Notes: generated by a model not told the origin, from the sequence alone. Shown: positions 39,951 to 51,222, numbered from the stretch's first letter. The stretch: 64,000 bases of DNA from Heloderma charlesbogerti (GCA_026122225.1 JANEZZ010000734.1:558001-622000); one strand, 5' to 3'. Translations and numbers: made by a program.

Positions 39951-41525
39951 TCATAGAATCACAGCGTTGGAAGGGGCCATTTAGGCCATCAAGTCCAACC
40001 CCCTGCTCAATGCAGGAATCCAATTTAAAGCATCCCTGAAAGATGGCTGTTGAGTCACCACTTGAATATTTCCAACAAGTTGGTTCCATTGTCTGACTAC
40101 TCTGACCGTTAGGGGTTTTTTCCTGATGTTCAACCAAAATCTGCCTTCCTGAAACATAAGCCAACTATTTGATGTCCTAAAGCCTTGGATGACAGAGAAC
40201 AAGTTGCAGCCCTCTTCTGTATGACAACCCTTTAGATACTTGAAAAGTGCTATCATATATGCCTTCAGTCTTCTCAAGGCTAAACATACCCAGTTCCATC
40301 AGTCTTCCCTCATAGGACTTAGTTTCTAGTCCCCTGATTACCTTTGTTGGCCTTCTGTGAACTTGTTCTGACTTATTTCTTCTTAAAGTGTGGTGTCCAG
40401 AACTGGACACAATATTCGAGGTGTCTGACAAGCACAAAGTAGAGTGCAACTATTACTTCCCATGATTTAGAAACTATACTTCTATTGATGCAACTAAAAT
40501 TGCATTTGTCTTTTTTGCAGCCACCTCCCACTGTGATTCATATTCAGCTTGTATTCATATTCACTACTACTCCAAGATCCTTTTCACGCATACTACTGTC
40601 AAGCCAGGTATCTCCCATCTTATACTTGTGCATTTGATTTTCTTTCCTAAATGAAGAACTTTGCACTTGTCTCTGTTAAATTTCATTATATTATTTTCTG
40701 TCATTTTCTAACCTATCAAGATCAGTTTGAACTTTGTTTCTGTCTTCTGTATTCACTATTCCACCCAATTTTGTGTCATCTGCAAATTTGATAAGCATCC
40801 CCCCCTCCAAGTTATTATTAAAAACGTTGGAGGACCTAGGACCAAACCCTGTGGCGCCCCACTCGATACCTCTCTCCAGTTTGATGGGGAACCAGTGACA
40901 AACACTTTTTGAGTATGGTTCTCCAGCCGACTGTGAATCCACCTAGTAGTAGCACCTTCCAGCCCATACTTAACTAGCTTGCTAATCAGAATATTGTAGA
41001 GCACTTTGTCAAATGCCTTGTTGAAGTCAAGCTATATTATGTCCACAGCATCTCCATGATCTACTAAGGAAATTGCCCAATCAAAAAATGAAATAAGATT
41101 AGTCAGGCAGGACTTATTCTTGAAAAATCTATGCTGGCTTCCAGTGGGGTTGGATTCGATGGTCTTATAGGCCCCTTCCAACCCTACTATTCTATGATTC
41201 TATGATCACTGCATTAGTATCAAGGTGCCTAAAGACTGAGCGCTTTATAATCACTTCTGGAATCTTCCCAGGTATTGACGTCAGACTGACTGGTCTGTAA
41301 TTTTCCAGATCTTCCTTTTGTCCCCATTTTGAAGATCAGGACAACATTTCCCTTCCCCCAGTCCTCCAGCTTGTCCCCTGTTCTCCAGGATTTCTCAAAG
41401 ATAATCGAGGTTCCAAGAGTCCATCCGCTCGCTCCTTTGACACCCCAGGATGCAATTTATCTGGACCTGGGGCCTTGAACTCACTGAAGGTGCTGTGCTA
41501 TTCCTTGACTATTCCCTGCCTGTTC
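39951..41525 (-). mobile_element. CR1 LINE 'CR1-D', older, 5'-truncated
   Basis: Terminus at 39951 (TCATAGAATCACAGCGTTGG) with GGGGCCATTTAGGCCATC differs from the CR1-A/E type, so this is another subfamily. Coding relics at 39981-40449 and 40691-41004 (minus): [40 protein letters not shown] and GLEGATTRWIHSRLENHTQ. Many frameshifts. It is interrupted at 41144-41203 by an oppositely oriented CR1 tail. Confidence 0.88.
41144..41203 (+). mobile_element. CR1 3' tail inserted in CR1-D, opposite strand
   Basis: GGGTTGGATTCGATGGTC, TTATAGGCCCCTTCC and TATTCTATGATTCTATGA form a plus-strand CR1 terminus about 60 bp long. CR1-D resumes directly after it (TCACTGCATTAGTATCAAGG). It is extreme 5' truncation of a younger copy. 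Confidence 0.88.
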
Positions 41526-42147
41526 CCCCTGGTGGGGCTTGAACCCCTGTCCCCTGCTTCCCAATCCATGCCCTGTGGACTAAGCCACTAGGGCTGGGTG
41601 TGCTCTCAGCAGGCCTCCTTCCATGAGAACTATGTGTGTGCTGTGTTGGGGGGGGGCTTCCCTTCGATCCCTTTGCGTGTTGTGCTCTAAGAGCAGTTGT
41701 AGAGGGCATCAATGCCCCCTGCCTGTTGCAATGCTTGGGGACTTGCAGCGCCAGAATAGTTGCTGGCTTGTGCCATTGGGGCTGATGAATTGGGGGCACA
41801 TTTTGATGCAAGAGTCTGTGCTGGGAAGGGGTGTCTTCAACATTGTGAGTTCATTGTATGTCGGGGGGGTGATCACCAGCACAGTTCCTGTTTGGTGGGC
41901 TCCGGAGGTGTTTCCAGGGATGCATGTCTGGCATGTTGATGGGGGGGGGGTTCTGGTTGTGTTTTTTCCCCTCCCCTCCCAGGTTGAACATGTACAGGAT
42001 ACAGCAGCCGTTCTGCCAGTGCAGTGGCAGTATATTTCCCTATAGCATAATTGAGATATAGGAATGCTTTGTGAAAAACCTAACAAATCACCTTGCTATG
42101 CTGGTTGGTTTTAGTCTGCAGCCTTCATAGGATGGTGCATTGCCCAG
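41526..42147. other. No recognised feature
   Basis: Several G runs (41647-41657, 41939-41950). No gene or repeat family was recognised. Confidence 0.4.
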
Positions 42148-42352
42148 GTTTATTAATTAATTTATTTATTTTATTGCATTTATACCCCGCCTTTTTTCCT
42201 CTTGCAAGGAACCCAAGGCGGCTTACGTTATCCTCCTCCTCTCCATTTTATCCTCACAACGCAACCCTGTGAGGTGGGTTGGGCTGAGAGTCTGTGACTG
42301 GCCCAAAGTCACCCAGTGAGCTTCCATGGCCGAGCGGGGACTAGAACCCAAT
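42148..42352 (-). mobile_element. tRNA-derived MIR-like SINE, head truncated
   Basis: TTTATTTATTTTATTGC tail, ACCCCGCCTTTTTTCC, AACCCTGTGAGGTGGG, CAAAGTCACCCAGTGAGC and a GGGGACTAGAACCC box-B-like end on the minus strand. Same family as 7990-8260. Confidence 0.78.
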
Positions 42353-43502
42353 AAGTCTAAACTGAAATGGTTTGCCCTGGGACTTTATTAAAGCATTTGC
42401 TTTCCCTTAGACTTTATTAAATTATTCTAATCACTTATCAGAGTGCCAAGAATTTTCACTGCAGGGAACAAACCCTGTTGCTTTGAAAAACAAAACTTAA
42501 CAAAACGTTACGTAGTATAAATATAATCTGCCTGCCCAAATCTAAGCACTGTTGAGGTTCAGTGATTTCAATGGGAGAGAGTTACATATAAGTTTAATTC
42601 TCTTGTTGAAAACCATAGGAATTAACAGTTGTTAGCAGACTGGCTCAGCTACAGAGTAGGCCTTGCACCCTCCCTGATACTGGCAGCCATGAGTATGGTG
42701 CCTTTAAGAAAGTTTGATTTGAGAATGTAGCAGAAACAAAGGAAGTTACTGAGCAGATATAGGTCACATTGACAAGGCAAGGTCTGGCAGCAGCAAATCA
42801 ATCAAAGCTGCATATATGTAACTATCCTGAAAGATATAAAATCAATCAAATATGCAAGGAAACAGTCCTGAAGTAATTTCCTCCTCCTGATTAGAAGGAA
42901 GCACCCTCAAAGTGTAAGGAAGAGAAACTGAAGAGCAAGAGAAGGTTTCACAGTGTTGCCCAGACAGCATGTTGTTGGCTGAACAATGTGTCTTGTCTGT
43001 ACCTCAGGCATCAAAAGCTGAAACGGATCCCACACAGCTGGACTGGAAGGTGCATTGGACACCTCACCAGGTACTGTACTAAGAACAGTGTTTAAGTTGG
43101 CATGAAGCTACATGACTTTATTCTTGAAGTCCTTTGCAACATTATCACAGCAGGCTTCAGGGCTCCAATACCAGATTTACTGGAGAAGCTACAACAAACC
43201 CTGAACTACCTAGAAAAGCTCTGCTGGATTGCTACTTGAGGCTACAGCAGAGGCAGCAAAGTAAACATAGAGTTGGACTTTCAAGCAAAGGACACATTGA
43301 AAACAAAGGAGTGTCCTCTGGCAGCCCTTCAAACAGAGGATCATCCTCTATAAAGTAGGACACATGACCACCCTAGCTCTGGGACCCAGTCCAGTGAGCT
43401 ACTTTGGACTCTTTGTGTTTCTGTCTTCTGTTACTCTTCAGAGTCCACTTTAGGTACACAAGAGGTGTGTACATGCAAAATAATCCCCTGTGACTGGCAG
43501 TC
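42353..43502. other. No recognised feature
   Basis: No gene or repeat family was recognised. The open frame at 43134-43358 has no recognisable domain. Confidence 0.35.
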
Positions 43503-43906
43503 TCATAGAATACAATCATAGAATAGAAGGGTTGGAATGGGCCTACAAGGCCGTCGAGTCCAACCCCTTGCTCAATGCAGGAATCTAAGTCAAAGCATCC
43601 CTGACAGATTGGCTGTCCAGCCTCATCTTGAATGCTTCCAATGTGGGAGAGCTCACCACCTACCTAGGGAATTGGTTCCAGTGTCATATTGCTGTAACAG
43701 TCAGGAAGGTTTTCCAGATGTTCAGCCGGAATCTGGCTTCCTGTAACTTGAGCCCATTATTCTGTGTCCTGCACTCTGGGATGATCGAGAAGAGATCCTG
43801 GCCTTCCTCTCTGTGACAGTCTTTCAACTACTTGAAGAATGCTATCATATCACCCCTTAGTCTTCTCTTCTCAAGGCTAAACATGCGCAGTTCTTTCAGT
43901 CTCTCC

Positions 43907-44936
43907 TCATAGGGCTTTGTATCCATTCCCCTGATCATCTTCATTGCCCTCCTCTGAACACTCTCCAGTTTTGTCTGCATCCTTCTTAAAGTGTGGTGTC
44001 CAGAACTGGACACAGTACTCCAGATGAGGCCTAACCAGTGCTGAGCAGAGGGGAACTAGTACTTCACGGAATTTGGAAGCAATGCTTCTATTAATGCAGC
44101 CCAAAATAGCATTGGCATTTTTTCCAGCCACATCACATTGTTGGCTCATATTCAGCTTGTGATCGACAACAATTCCAAGATCTTTCTTGCTTGTAGTATT
44201 TTTGAGCCAAGTATTCCCCATCTTGTAACTGTGCTTTTGGTTTCTTTTTCCTAGGTGCAGAACTTTGCATTTATCCCTATTAAATGTCATTCTGTTGTTT
44301 TCTGCCCATTGCTCCAGCCTATCAAGATCACTTTGAATTTTGTTTCTGTCTTCCAAGGTATTAGCCATCCCATCCAATTTTGTGTCATCTGCAAAGTTGA
44401 TCAGCATTCCCTGCACCTCCTCCTCCAAGTCATTAATAAAGCACTGCTTTATTAATTTATTATTTATTAATCTTTATTAATAAAGATGGTGAAGAGCACT
44501 GGGCCCAGGACTGAGCCCTGCGGTACCCCACTTGTTACCTCTCCCAGTTTGAGAAGATGCTTTTGATAAGAACTCTTTTAGTCTGATTCTGTAGCCAACT
44601 GTGGATCCACCTGATTGTTGTTTCATCTAGCCCACTTGGAGCTAGTTTTCTCATCAGGATATCATGGGGCACTTTGTCGAAAGATTTGCTGAAGTCAAGG
44701 TATGTTATGTCCACAGCATTCCCACAGTCCACAAGGGAGGTTACCTGATCCAAAAATGAGATCAGATTAGTCTGGCAAGATTTGTTCTTGACAAATCCAT
44801 GTTGGCTTCGAGTAATCACTGCATTGTTTTCAAGGTGCTTACAGATGGATTGCTTTACAATCTGCTCCAGAATTTTCCCAGGGATTGATGTCAGGCTGAC
44901 TGGTCTGTAATTCCCAGGTTCTTCCTTTTTGCCCAT
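43907..44936 (-). pseudogene. CR1-E RT remnant
   Basis: 44535-44936: [59 protein letters not shown]. 43907-44428: MLINFADDTKLDGMANTLED, AENNRMTFNRDKCKVLHLG and the [15 protein letters not shown] segment. Between them an AT-rich insertion (about 44440-44485, TTATTAATTTATTATTTATT) has expanded the sequence around the INDL box and shifts the frame. The FADD pair is intact. Confidence 0.9.
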
Positions 44937-44965
44937 TTGAAGATAGGCTCAACATTAGCCCTCCT

Positions 44966-45669
44966 TCAGTCATCTGGCACTTCTCCCGTCCTCCATGATT
45001 TCTCAAAGAGAATAGACAGTGGTTCTGAGAGTTCTTCTGCCAATTGTTTTATTATTCTAGGATGCAGTTCATCTGGCTCTGGAGATCTGAACTCATTCAA
45101 AGTAGTTAAGTGTTCCTTGACCATATGCCTATCAATCTCAAGCTGCAATCCTGCCCCTTCAGCCTGTATTTCACCATTGCCAAGGGGCTCATAGACCCTC
45201 TTTCAGGAGAAGACTGAGCCAAAGTAGGAATTGAGCACCTCTGCCTTTTCCTTGTCATCTGTTATAATTTTGCCACCCTTATTTAATAATTGAACCACCA
45301 TTTCTTTCCTCTATCTTTTACTATGCATGTATCTGAAGAAAGCCTTTTTGTTGCTTTTAGCATCCCCCGCTAACCTCAGCTCGTTCTCAGCTTTAGCCTT
45401 CCTGACACCATCCCTGCAATTCTGTGCTACCCGCCTGTACTCTTCCTTTGTAGCTTGGCCTTCTTTCCACTTCCTGTATGTGTGCCTTTGTGTTTTCAGG
45501 TCATCTCTAAGCTTTTTGTGAAGCCACATCAGCTTCTTCTGTTGTCTTCTGCCTTTTTGTCTTGTTGGAATTGTTTTTAATTGTGCCTTGAGAATTTCCT
45601 TTTTTAAAAACTCCCACCCATCTTGGACTCCTTTTCTCATTAGAGTCACTTGCCATGGGACCTTACTGT
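44966..45669 (-). pseudogene. CR1-E EN-RT linker and start of RT
   Basis: 44966-45148 has PDELHPRIIKQLAEELSEPL and FEKSWRTGEVPDD. 45311-45669 has VPWQVTLMRKGVQDGWEFLK, KKLMWLHKKLRDDLKTQRH and ATKEEYRRVAQNCRDGVRKA. The open frame of the second part extends upstream across the FB-6 terminus into FB-6 itself, giving a chimeric 200-codon frame ending at 45913. Confidence 0.87.
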
Positions 45670-46557
45670 TAGGGTTGGCGGAGAATTTCTCCCTGAAACT
45701 TCGGGGGGCCAAGCGCCAACGTGTTCGGCCCCCCGAACAAGTTTCGGGGAGAAATCCTCCGCACCCCCCCACCCCCCGCACCCCCCCGGGACGGGACTTA
45801 CCTTCGCAGAATGTCCCTCCCGGTGGCGGGTCCGGCCGGCGGCTCGGCGGGTGTTCGAGCGGGGCGGGAGCGGCAGCCGGTCTTTCGACCGGCTGCCGCC
45901 GCCGCCATTGCAATGAAAGAAAAAAACAACAACGCCCCCTGATAGGCTACGTGACGATTCACGTAGCCTATCACGGCTAGATTTGCAAAGTCAGCCGTGA
46001 TAGGCTACGTCAATCGTCACGTAGCCTATCACGGGTGACTTAAAAAAAAAAAAAAAGTGTGTACGGATAATGGCGGCCCCCATAGGGAGCCGCCATTCCC
46101 CTTCTTTATTTGGTCACTGTAGTCTACGTAAAGATTTACGTAGACTACGGCGAAAATAAGGGCAACGCTATTTGCGTTGCCCTTATTTTCGCCTTGGTCT
46201 ACATAAACCTTTACGTAGACTACAGCGACTAAATAAGGAACGCGAATGGCGGCTCCCTATGGGGGCCGCCATTAGCGTACGCGCTTTTTTTTTTTTTTAA
46301 GTCACCCGTGATAGGCTACGTGACGATTGACGTAGCCTATCACAGCTGACTTTGCAGATCTAGCCATGATAGGCTACGTGAATCGTCACGTAGCCTATCA
46401 GGGGGCTTTTTTTTTTTTTTTAAACTTTCACGTTCGCAGCCGGGGCGAGGCGGGAAGCCTCCCTCCCTGGCCTGAACTTCGCGGGGGGACCAGCGAAGCG
46501 CCTCCCCCCACCGCGAACGTCCTTCGAGGACAGGTAAGTGACTTTCGTCCACCCCTA
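45670..46557 (+). mobile_element. FB element FB-6, inserted in CR1-E
   Basis: Exact 8-bp duplication CTTACTGT (45662-45669 and 46558-46565). Removing the 888 bp restores a CR1 segment like that of CR1-A (CCTTACTGATAATTGTTCTG). Left end TAGGGTTGGCGGAGAATTTC, right end TTTCGTCCACCCCTA. Palindrome array 45935-46406 centred near 46171 with the same GGGCAACGC core as FB-2, a reversed GAAGGTAAGTCC (45795-45806) and the outward CAGGTAAGTGAC at 46531-46542, which is a full match to the donor consensus. The close match to FB-2 suggests recent common origin. Confidence 0.95.
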
Positions 46558-47355
46558 CTTACTGTTCATTGTTCTGAGTTTATTAAAATTGGCTTTCCTA
46601 AAATCCAGGGTATGCGTTTGGCTACACTCGGCTTTTGCTTCCTTTAGAACCAAGAACTCAGGTATAACATGATCACTGTCCCCCAGGGTTTCTGTAACTG
46701 CCACTTTACCCACTACGTCATCTCTGTTGGTTAGGATCAAGTCAAGGATAGCCGATCCTCTAGTTCCTTCCTCTACTTTCTGTAGGAGGAAATTATCAGC
46801 AACACAAGTCAGGAATCTGTTGGAGGGGCCATGTTTTGCAGAATTTGTCTCCCAACAAATATCAGGGAAATTGATGTCCCCCATTACTACTGCATCATGC
46901 TTCCTTGAAATCTTGGCTATTTGCATTTCAAAAATTTCATCCTCATCTTCTCCTTGATTGGGTGGCTGGTAGTAGACTCCAACCACCATGTTCCTTTGAT
47001 TCTTTGCTCCATTTATTTCAACCCAGATGCTCTCAATGGGGCTACCAGGCTCATCCGCCTGTATTTCTGTGCAGAGATATGTACTTTTAACATATAGTGC
47101 AACCCCACCTCCCTTTCTGTTCCTCCTGTTCTTTTTGAACAAGTTATATCCTTCAACTGCTGTATTCCAGTCATAGGAGTCATCCCACCAAGTCTCAGTT
47201 ACACCTATCAAGTCATAATTTCCCTCCTGTATTAAGAGTTCAAGTTCGTTCTGTTTGTTTCCCATACTCTGGGCATTAGTGTATAGACAATGAAGACCAT
47301 GTGCTTCATTGTCTGGCTTTCTTCCTCCATGTTTCTGAAGACTAGTATTGGGCAC
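46555..47355 (-). pseudogene. CR1-E EN domain (266-codon open frame)
   Basis: Near-complete APE-type endonuclease: LYTNAQSMGNKQNEL, DLIGVTETWWDD (catalytic Glu), GGGVALYVKS, VVGVYYQPPNQGEDEDE, VVMGDINFPDICWETNS, AILDLILTNRDDVVGK and GDSDHVIPEF. The frame is open without a stop over the whole domain, then is interrupted by FB-6. The enzyme would nick target DNA for priming. This copy retains the catalytic motifs but is severed from its RT. Confidence 0.92.
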
Positions 47356-47438
47356 TATTCAAGCTGTTCTCTCTGTTGTGGTGCATGAGCCTTCCTCCAT
47401 TGTTACCCCCAACGTTATGTCTCCCTCCCCTGTAGGAT

Positions 47439-48187
47439 TCAGTTTAAAGCCCACCTGATGAAGTTTTTCATGCTGTGGCCAAACACACTCTTCCCAGCCT
47501 TTGTGAAGTGCAACCCGCCCCTTGCCAACAGCCCATCTTCCAGGAAGTATAGCCCATGGTCCCAGAATCCAAATCTCTCATGCTGGCACCACTTCTGTAG
47601 CCAGTCATTCACCCGGAGTATTTTTCTTTCCCTTTCTGTCCCTCTTCTAACTACTGGAAGTATGGATGAGAAAACTATCTGGGCCCCAAAGTTCTTGAGT
47701 TTCCTTCCCAAAGCTTCCAAGTCTGACATGATTTCTTTGCAGCTCTGCTTGGCAATATCATTTGTTCCCACATGGATGAGAAGAAAGGGGTACCTGTCAG
47801 TGGGCTTTATGAGAGCAGGCAACCCTTCAGTCACGTCTCTAATCCATCCTCCCAGGAGTCAGCATACCTGGCAAGTCCACAGGTCTTCACGACATACTTG
47901 GGTTTCGATCCCATGCAGCAAGGAGTCTCCCACTACTACTACTCTTCTCTTCCTACTGTTGTAGGCCTTGGTGTCATCAGCTCTGCTTGACTGACCTTCA
48001 GCCTCTTGCTTGCTCTCATGCAGGTGTCCCTGTAATTCTTTCTTTGCAGGCTGTCTTCCAGTCTCACCCTCAAGTACCTGGAAAAGTACCATAGCTCCAC
48101 TGCCTCCGCTGGTGCAGTGTGGCTTCTAGTTCTGCTCCTAACTGTCCCCCTCTTCCAAGGAGTATCCTCTACTTCATTTTTCCTCAC
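47439..48187 (-). pseudogene. CR1-E ORF1 with SGNH-type esterase domain
   Basis: The segment 47859-48187 gives VEDTPWKRGTVRSRTR and then, in a frame shared with 47439-47834, VVVVGDSLLHGIETQVCRED (GDS nucleophile block). One TGA at about 47859 follows CQVC. Then come LLIHVGTNDIAKQSCKEIMS (GTND block), FSSILPVVRRG and GLHFTKAGKSVFGHSM (His block). This block order is that of the esterase in CR1 ORF1, thought to aid RNA/membrane handling of the retroelement particle. Upstream (to about 48400) is EKVRGLEWQVVTLQG, coiled-coil-like, and CNKCKL, a possible zinc-binding pair. Confidence 0.85.
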
Positions 48188-48480
48188 TTCAGTATTTTCC
48201 TCTTCTGCCTCAGCTTGCTGTTGCTCTTCTAGCTTCTGTCCTTCACTTTGCTGCTATAGTTCCACCGTTCTGTCCAAGAACTCTTTGTGTTCTCTTATTC
48301 CCTGGAGGGTCACCACCTGCCACTCCAGTCCTCTTACTTTTTCTTCCAACAGCATGATCAACTTGCACTTGTTGCATGTGTGGGCCATGTTGTTCTCTAT
48401 GAAGCCTTTGGACTGTCCAGGCTTAGTATAAATATTAGGATCCTCGTTTTCTCAGCCCTTTCGTAGTCAACGGAGGCATG

Positions 48481-48959
48481 ACTCCTGCTTGTTGCATTTC
48501 AAGTACCAGCTTTTAGCGCATGCCATCGACTTTAGGAGTACTGAGCCTTTAGGAGCATGCCACCACCATCAGCTATGGCAAACCAGGTGGAAAATAGCCT
48601 TTCCTTGTCAATCAGCTACTATTTGTGCCATGATAAATGAACAGAGGTAGCAGCTGGGATAGCAAAAGATTAAATTAGTTCAGCCACAACCAATAAATCA
48701 ACCAGGATGCTGGGTTAACTTTGATGAACATTTGTACCTGGATGGTATGCTGCTTTTCTAAGTGGTGCAACTTGACCTACAAATACAATTCTGTTGATGC
48801 CTGTACCATCACCAATGCGCTGTGAGTCATTTGCTGCTGAAATAAATATGAACTTGAATCTGCGCTTCTCTCTCTGATTAGAATAGCTCTCCATCCCAAA
48901 CTGCAAACATTGGGAGTTTAATATTTGGCTGAGGACAGTGATTTAGGCTGTGATCTTGC
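48481..48959. other. Unrecognised; one unusual minus-strand open frame
   Basis: 48715-48906 (minus) reads NDSQRIGDGTGINRIVFVGQ and continues to TNVHQS. I do not recognise it. It may be a fragment of a retroelement or a gene relic. Nothing else is visible. Confidence 0.3.
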
Positions 48960-49059
48960 GTAGGGATGTACAAGAATTTTGTTCCAGTTGACACATCATC
49001 TGAAGTTGCCCCATACACAACACTAAACATGAACGGGAGCACATGCACACGGCTCTCAC

Positions 49060-49539
49060 TAGGGATGTGCAAACTCAACCCCGTCCAGGTTCTCCGGACC
49101 CTGCTTGCTGGTCCCCAGACTGCACTTGAGCTCCTCCCACTCTTGGCAAGCAGCCTGCACTCACCCCAGTGGCCTGTTGAGCTCCATGGTCGCCATTTCT
49201 AAAAAAAATTAACATGGCAATCGCAAAAATGCACACATATTTGTAGGCGTGAAAATGCACATGTTTGTGAATGTGCATATTCTCATGTGTGAAATGCACA
49301 TTTTTGTGAAGGCACACATTAGTGTGTGTATGAAAATATGCATTTTCATAAAATACGCATTTTGTAATCGCCGTTTTATTTCTCGGAAAATGGTGACCAT
49401 GAAACTCAACAAGGCTGCTGGGGTGAGTGCAGGCCATTCACTGAGCAGTGGCAGGGGTTCAGCGAGCAGTGCTCAGGGGTGCAGGAAGGAGCAGGTCTGC
49501 TGGATTCCCAGACTGAATCAGGTGCCCGTGCCATCCCTC
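49060..49539. mobile_element. hAT-type foldback MITE with 8-bp TSD
   Basis: Exact duplication GCTCTCAC (49052-49059 and 49540-49547). Termini TAGGGATGTGC and GTGCCATCCCTC. Long imperfect inverted arms: CCTGCACTCACCCCAG...TGGTCGCCATTT faces AAAATGGTGACCATGAAAC...TGGGGTGAGTGCAGG. The centre is filled with AAAATGCACATTTTTGTG-type repeats. No FB palindromes. A TAGGGATGTACAAG motif at 48961 plus inverted similarity between 48980-49020 and 49610-49660 suggests it sits inside an older foldback. Confidence 0.88.
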
Positions 49540-49547
49540 GCTCTCAC

Positions 49548-50672
49548 TGTGATAGGGAACACTGAAAAAGCAAGATTCCCAAATGAGCAGAGGGAGATCC
49601 TACTAAATGCACAGTTGTATGTGTGGGGCCTTGCTTCAGATGTTATCGTGAATGCGAGGGGGGTCAAGGGCATGAGATCCCACTATCACCACCACAGTGT
49701 GTTGCGGCAATGTCCAAACAGGGCTTCAGAGTCAGGGAGAAGGGTTCTAGCCTTACATTTTCACAGACAACTAGAACATAGGAAGCTGCATTATCCCAAG
49801 TCAGACCACTGATCCACCTAGTTCAGTCATATCTGTTTGGGGGATAGGGTTCAGCACCTTGGATAGCTCCTTTAGAGTTCTGGTTGGTTCTGAATAAAAT
49901 GGATCACAGCCTCACTGAAATCAGAGCCACTGGACACGAGTTTACCAGCTCAGGGAGGACTAGGCCCTGGTCACTGGAGTTTTTATTCAGATATAAACCT
50001 TCCTTGGGGTTAGCTTTGTTTCAGACACATCACGAGAATGTGTCTTTGAAATCGAGGCCATTCAGGAAGTGTGAAAGACTGGTGCTAATGAGCACAGCGT
50101 TCATTATGGTACCAAAGATAGTGCTGATACCTTGCTGAGGAAGCAAAACGTCTCACAATCCCTTCAATAAGAACCACTTAATTAGGCATCTTATTTTCCC
50201 CCAGGCTATTCCCCCAGCAAGTGATTTGCTAGCTTCACTAGCACTACTGACAGCTGATACGCCTGCATATTTCTTTTTCTGCAGAGTTCACAATAACTTT
50301 CTCTGATCACTGTAATTAAGAGGGATTGCAAAAAAGAAACCTCCATCAGGTGAACTCATTCAAATACAAGCAGGGTGAAGAAACACCACAGGTTTGCAGG
50401 CGCCATCTTTTCTTCTTTGCTGATTCTTTGTCTCATTCAAAATCTCGATACTGTATATAATATAACAACATCAGCTTAGCTTTGTAAGTATGTCTGTCCA
50501 CCTTGATTAAAGGGAAGGGAAAGTAACACATGTGAACCTGAAAACTATCACCTAAAGAGCAACCAAAATGTCTCTTCCCTCTAGGAACTATACGGGAAAA
50601 TGATACTACTTGTCCCGGATTAAGGAGATACCAGTCCTTTCATGACACTGGTAGGCATTAGTCCAATCCTCC
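49548..50672. other. Mostly unrecognised; SINE fragment at 49773-49826
   Basis: A piece of the AACATAGGAAGCTGC SINE lies at 49773-49826. The remainder shows no gene or recognised repeat. Confidence 0.4.
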
Positions 50673-50680
50673 ACTCACAT

Positions 50681-51167
50681 TAGGGATGGTGGAGAATTCC
50701 TCCACGGACTCCAATGAGGCCGGATTCTTTCGAATCCTCCCCCCCCCCCTGGAGTCCGTGGCAGAATGGAAGATTTGCTTACCCCTGCCTTTGCGCGGAG
50801 TCCTCTTCAGACAGCTCCTCCGGCTCTGAAGCGCCAGCGACATGGCTGCCATGCCGTATCGCTGGCTGAAGGGGACGTACTGCAGCCGCAAATGGCATCC
50901 AGGACATTTGTGGCTGTAAAGGCCTTAGTTTAAAGTAAATGCAACTGTAAATGGATGCCATTTGCAGCTGCAGTACGTCATGTCCCCTTCAGCCAGCAAT
51001 ACAGAATGGCGGCTGTATCGCTGGCGCTTCGGAGCCAGCCGGAGGCTCTGCAGAATCGCCGCAGAGCGGAGCCAGCCGGCGAGGATTCCAGCAGGGAGGA
51101 ACGGATCACTTCCCCGCCCCTGGCGGACCCCCAGTGGAAGGCAAGGTAAGGGATTCGTACATCCCTA
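50681..51167 (+). mobile_element. FB element FB-7 (short subtype)
   Basis: Exact 8-bp duplication ACTCACAT (50673-50680 and 51168-51175). Left end TAGGGATGGTGGAGAATTCC, right end GATTCGTACATCCCTA. 487 bp. The centre lacks GATAGGCTACGT units and instead has one inverted repeat with about 45-bp arms (around 50861-50907 and 50953-50997: GGGGACGTACTGCAGCCGC facing GCAGCTGCAGTACGTCATG). Reversed donor-like GGGTAAGCAA (50775-50786) and outward AAGGTAAGGG (51144-51153) are kept. Confidence 0.92.
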
Positions 51168-51222
51168 ACTCACATCTCAAATCTATTTGCATGCCTAGCA
51201 ACCAGCAGACCTAATACTAAGG

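Larger units (their letters stand above)
43503..48480 (-). mobile_element. CR1 LINE 'CR1-E', near full length, split by FB-6
   Basis: Minus-strand CR1 from its terminus (43503) through RT, linker, EN and into ORF1. FB-6 (45670-46557) sits between linker and EN. Subtracting it and one 8-bp duplicate leaves about 4.1 kb. The ORF1 part includes an SGNH-type esterase and an upstream coiled-coil-like region, so this is the most complete CR1 here. The 5' limit near 48480 is uncertain. Confidence 0.92.
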
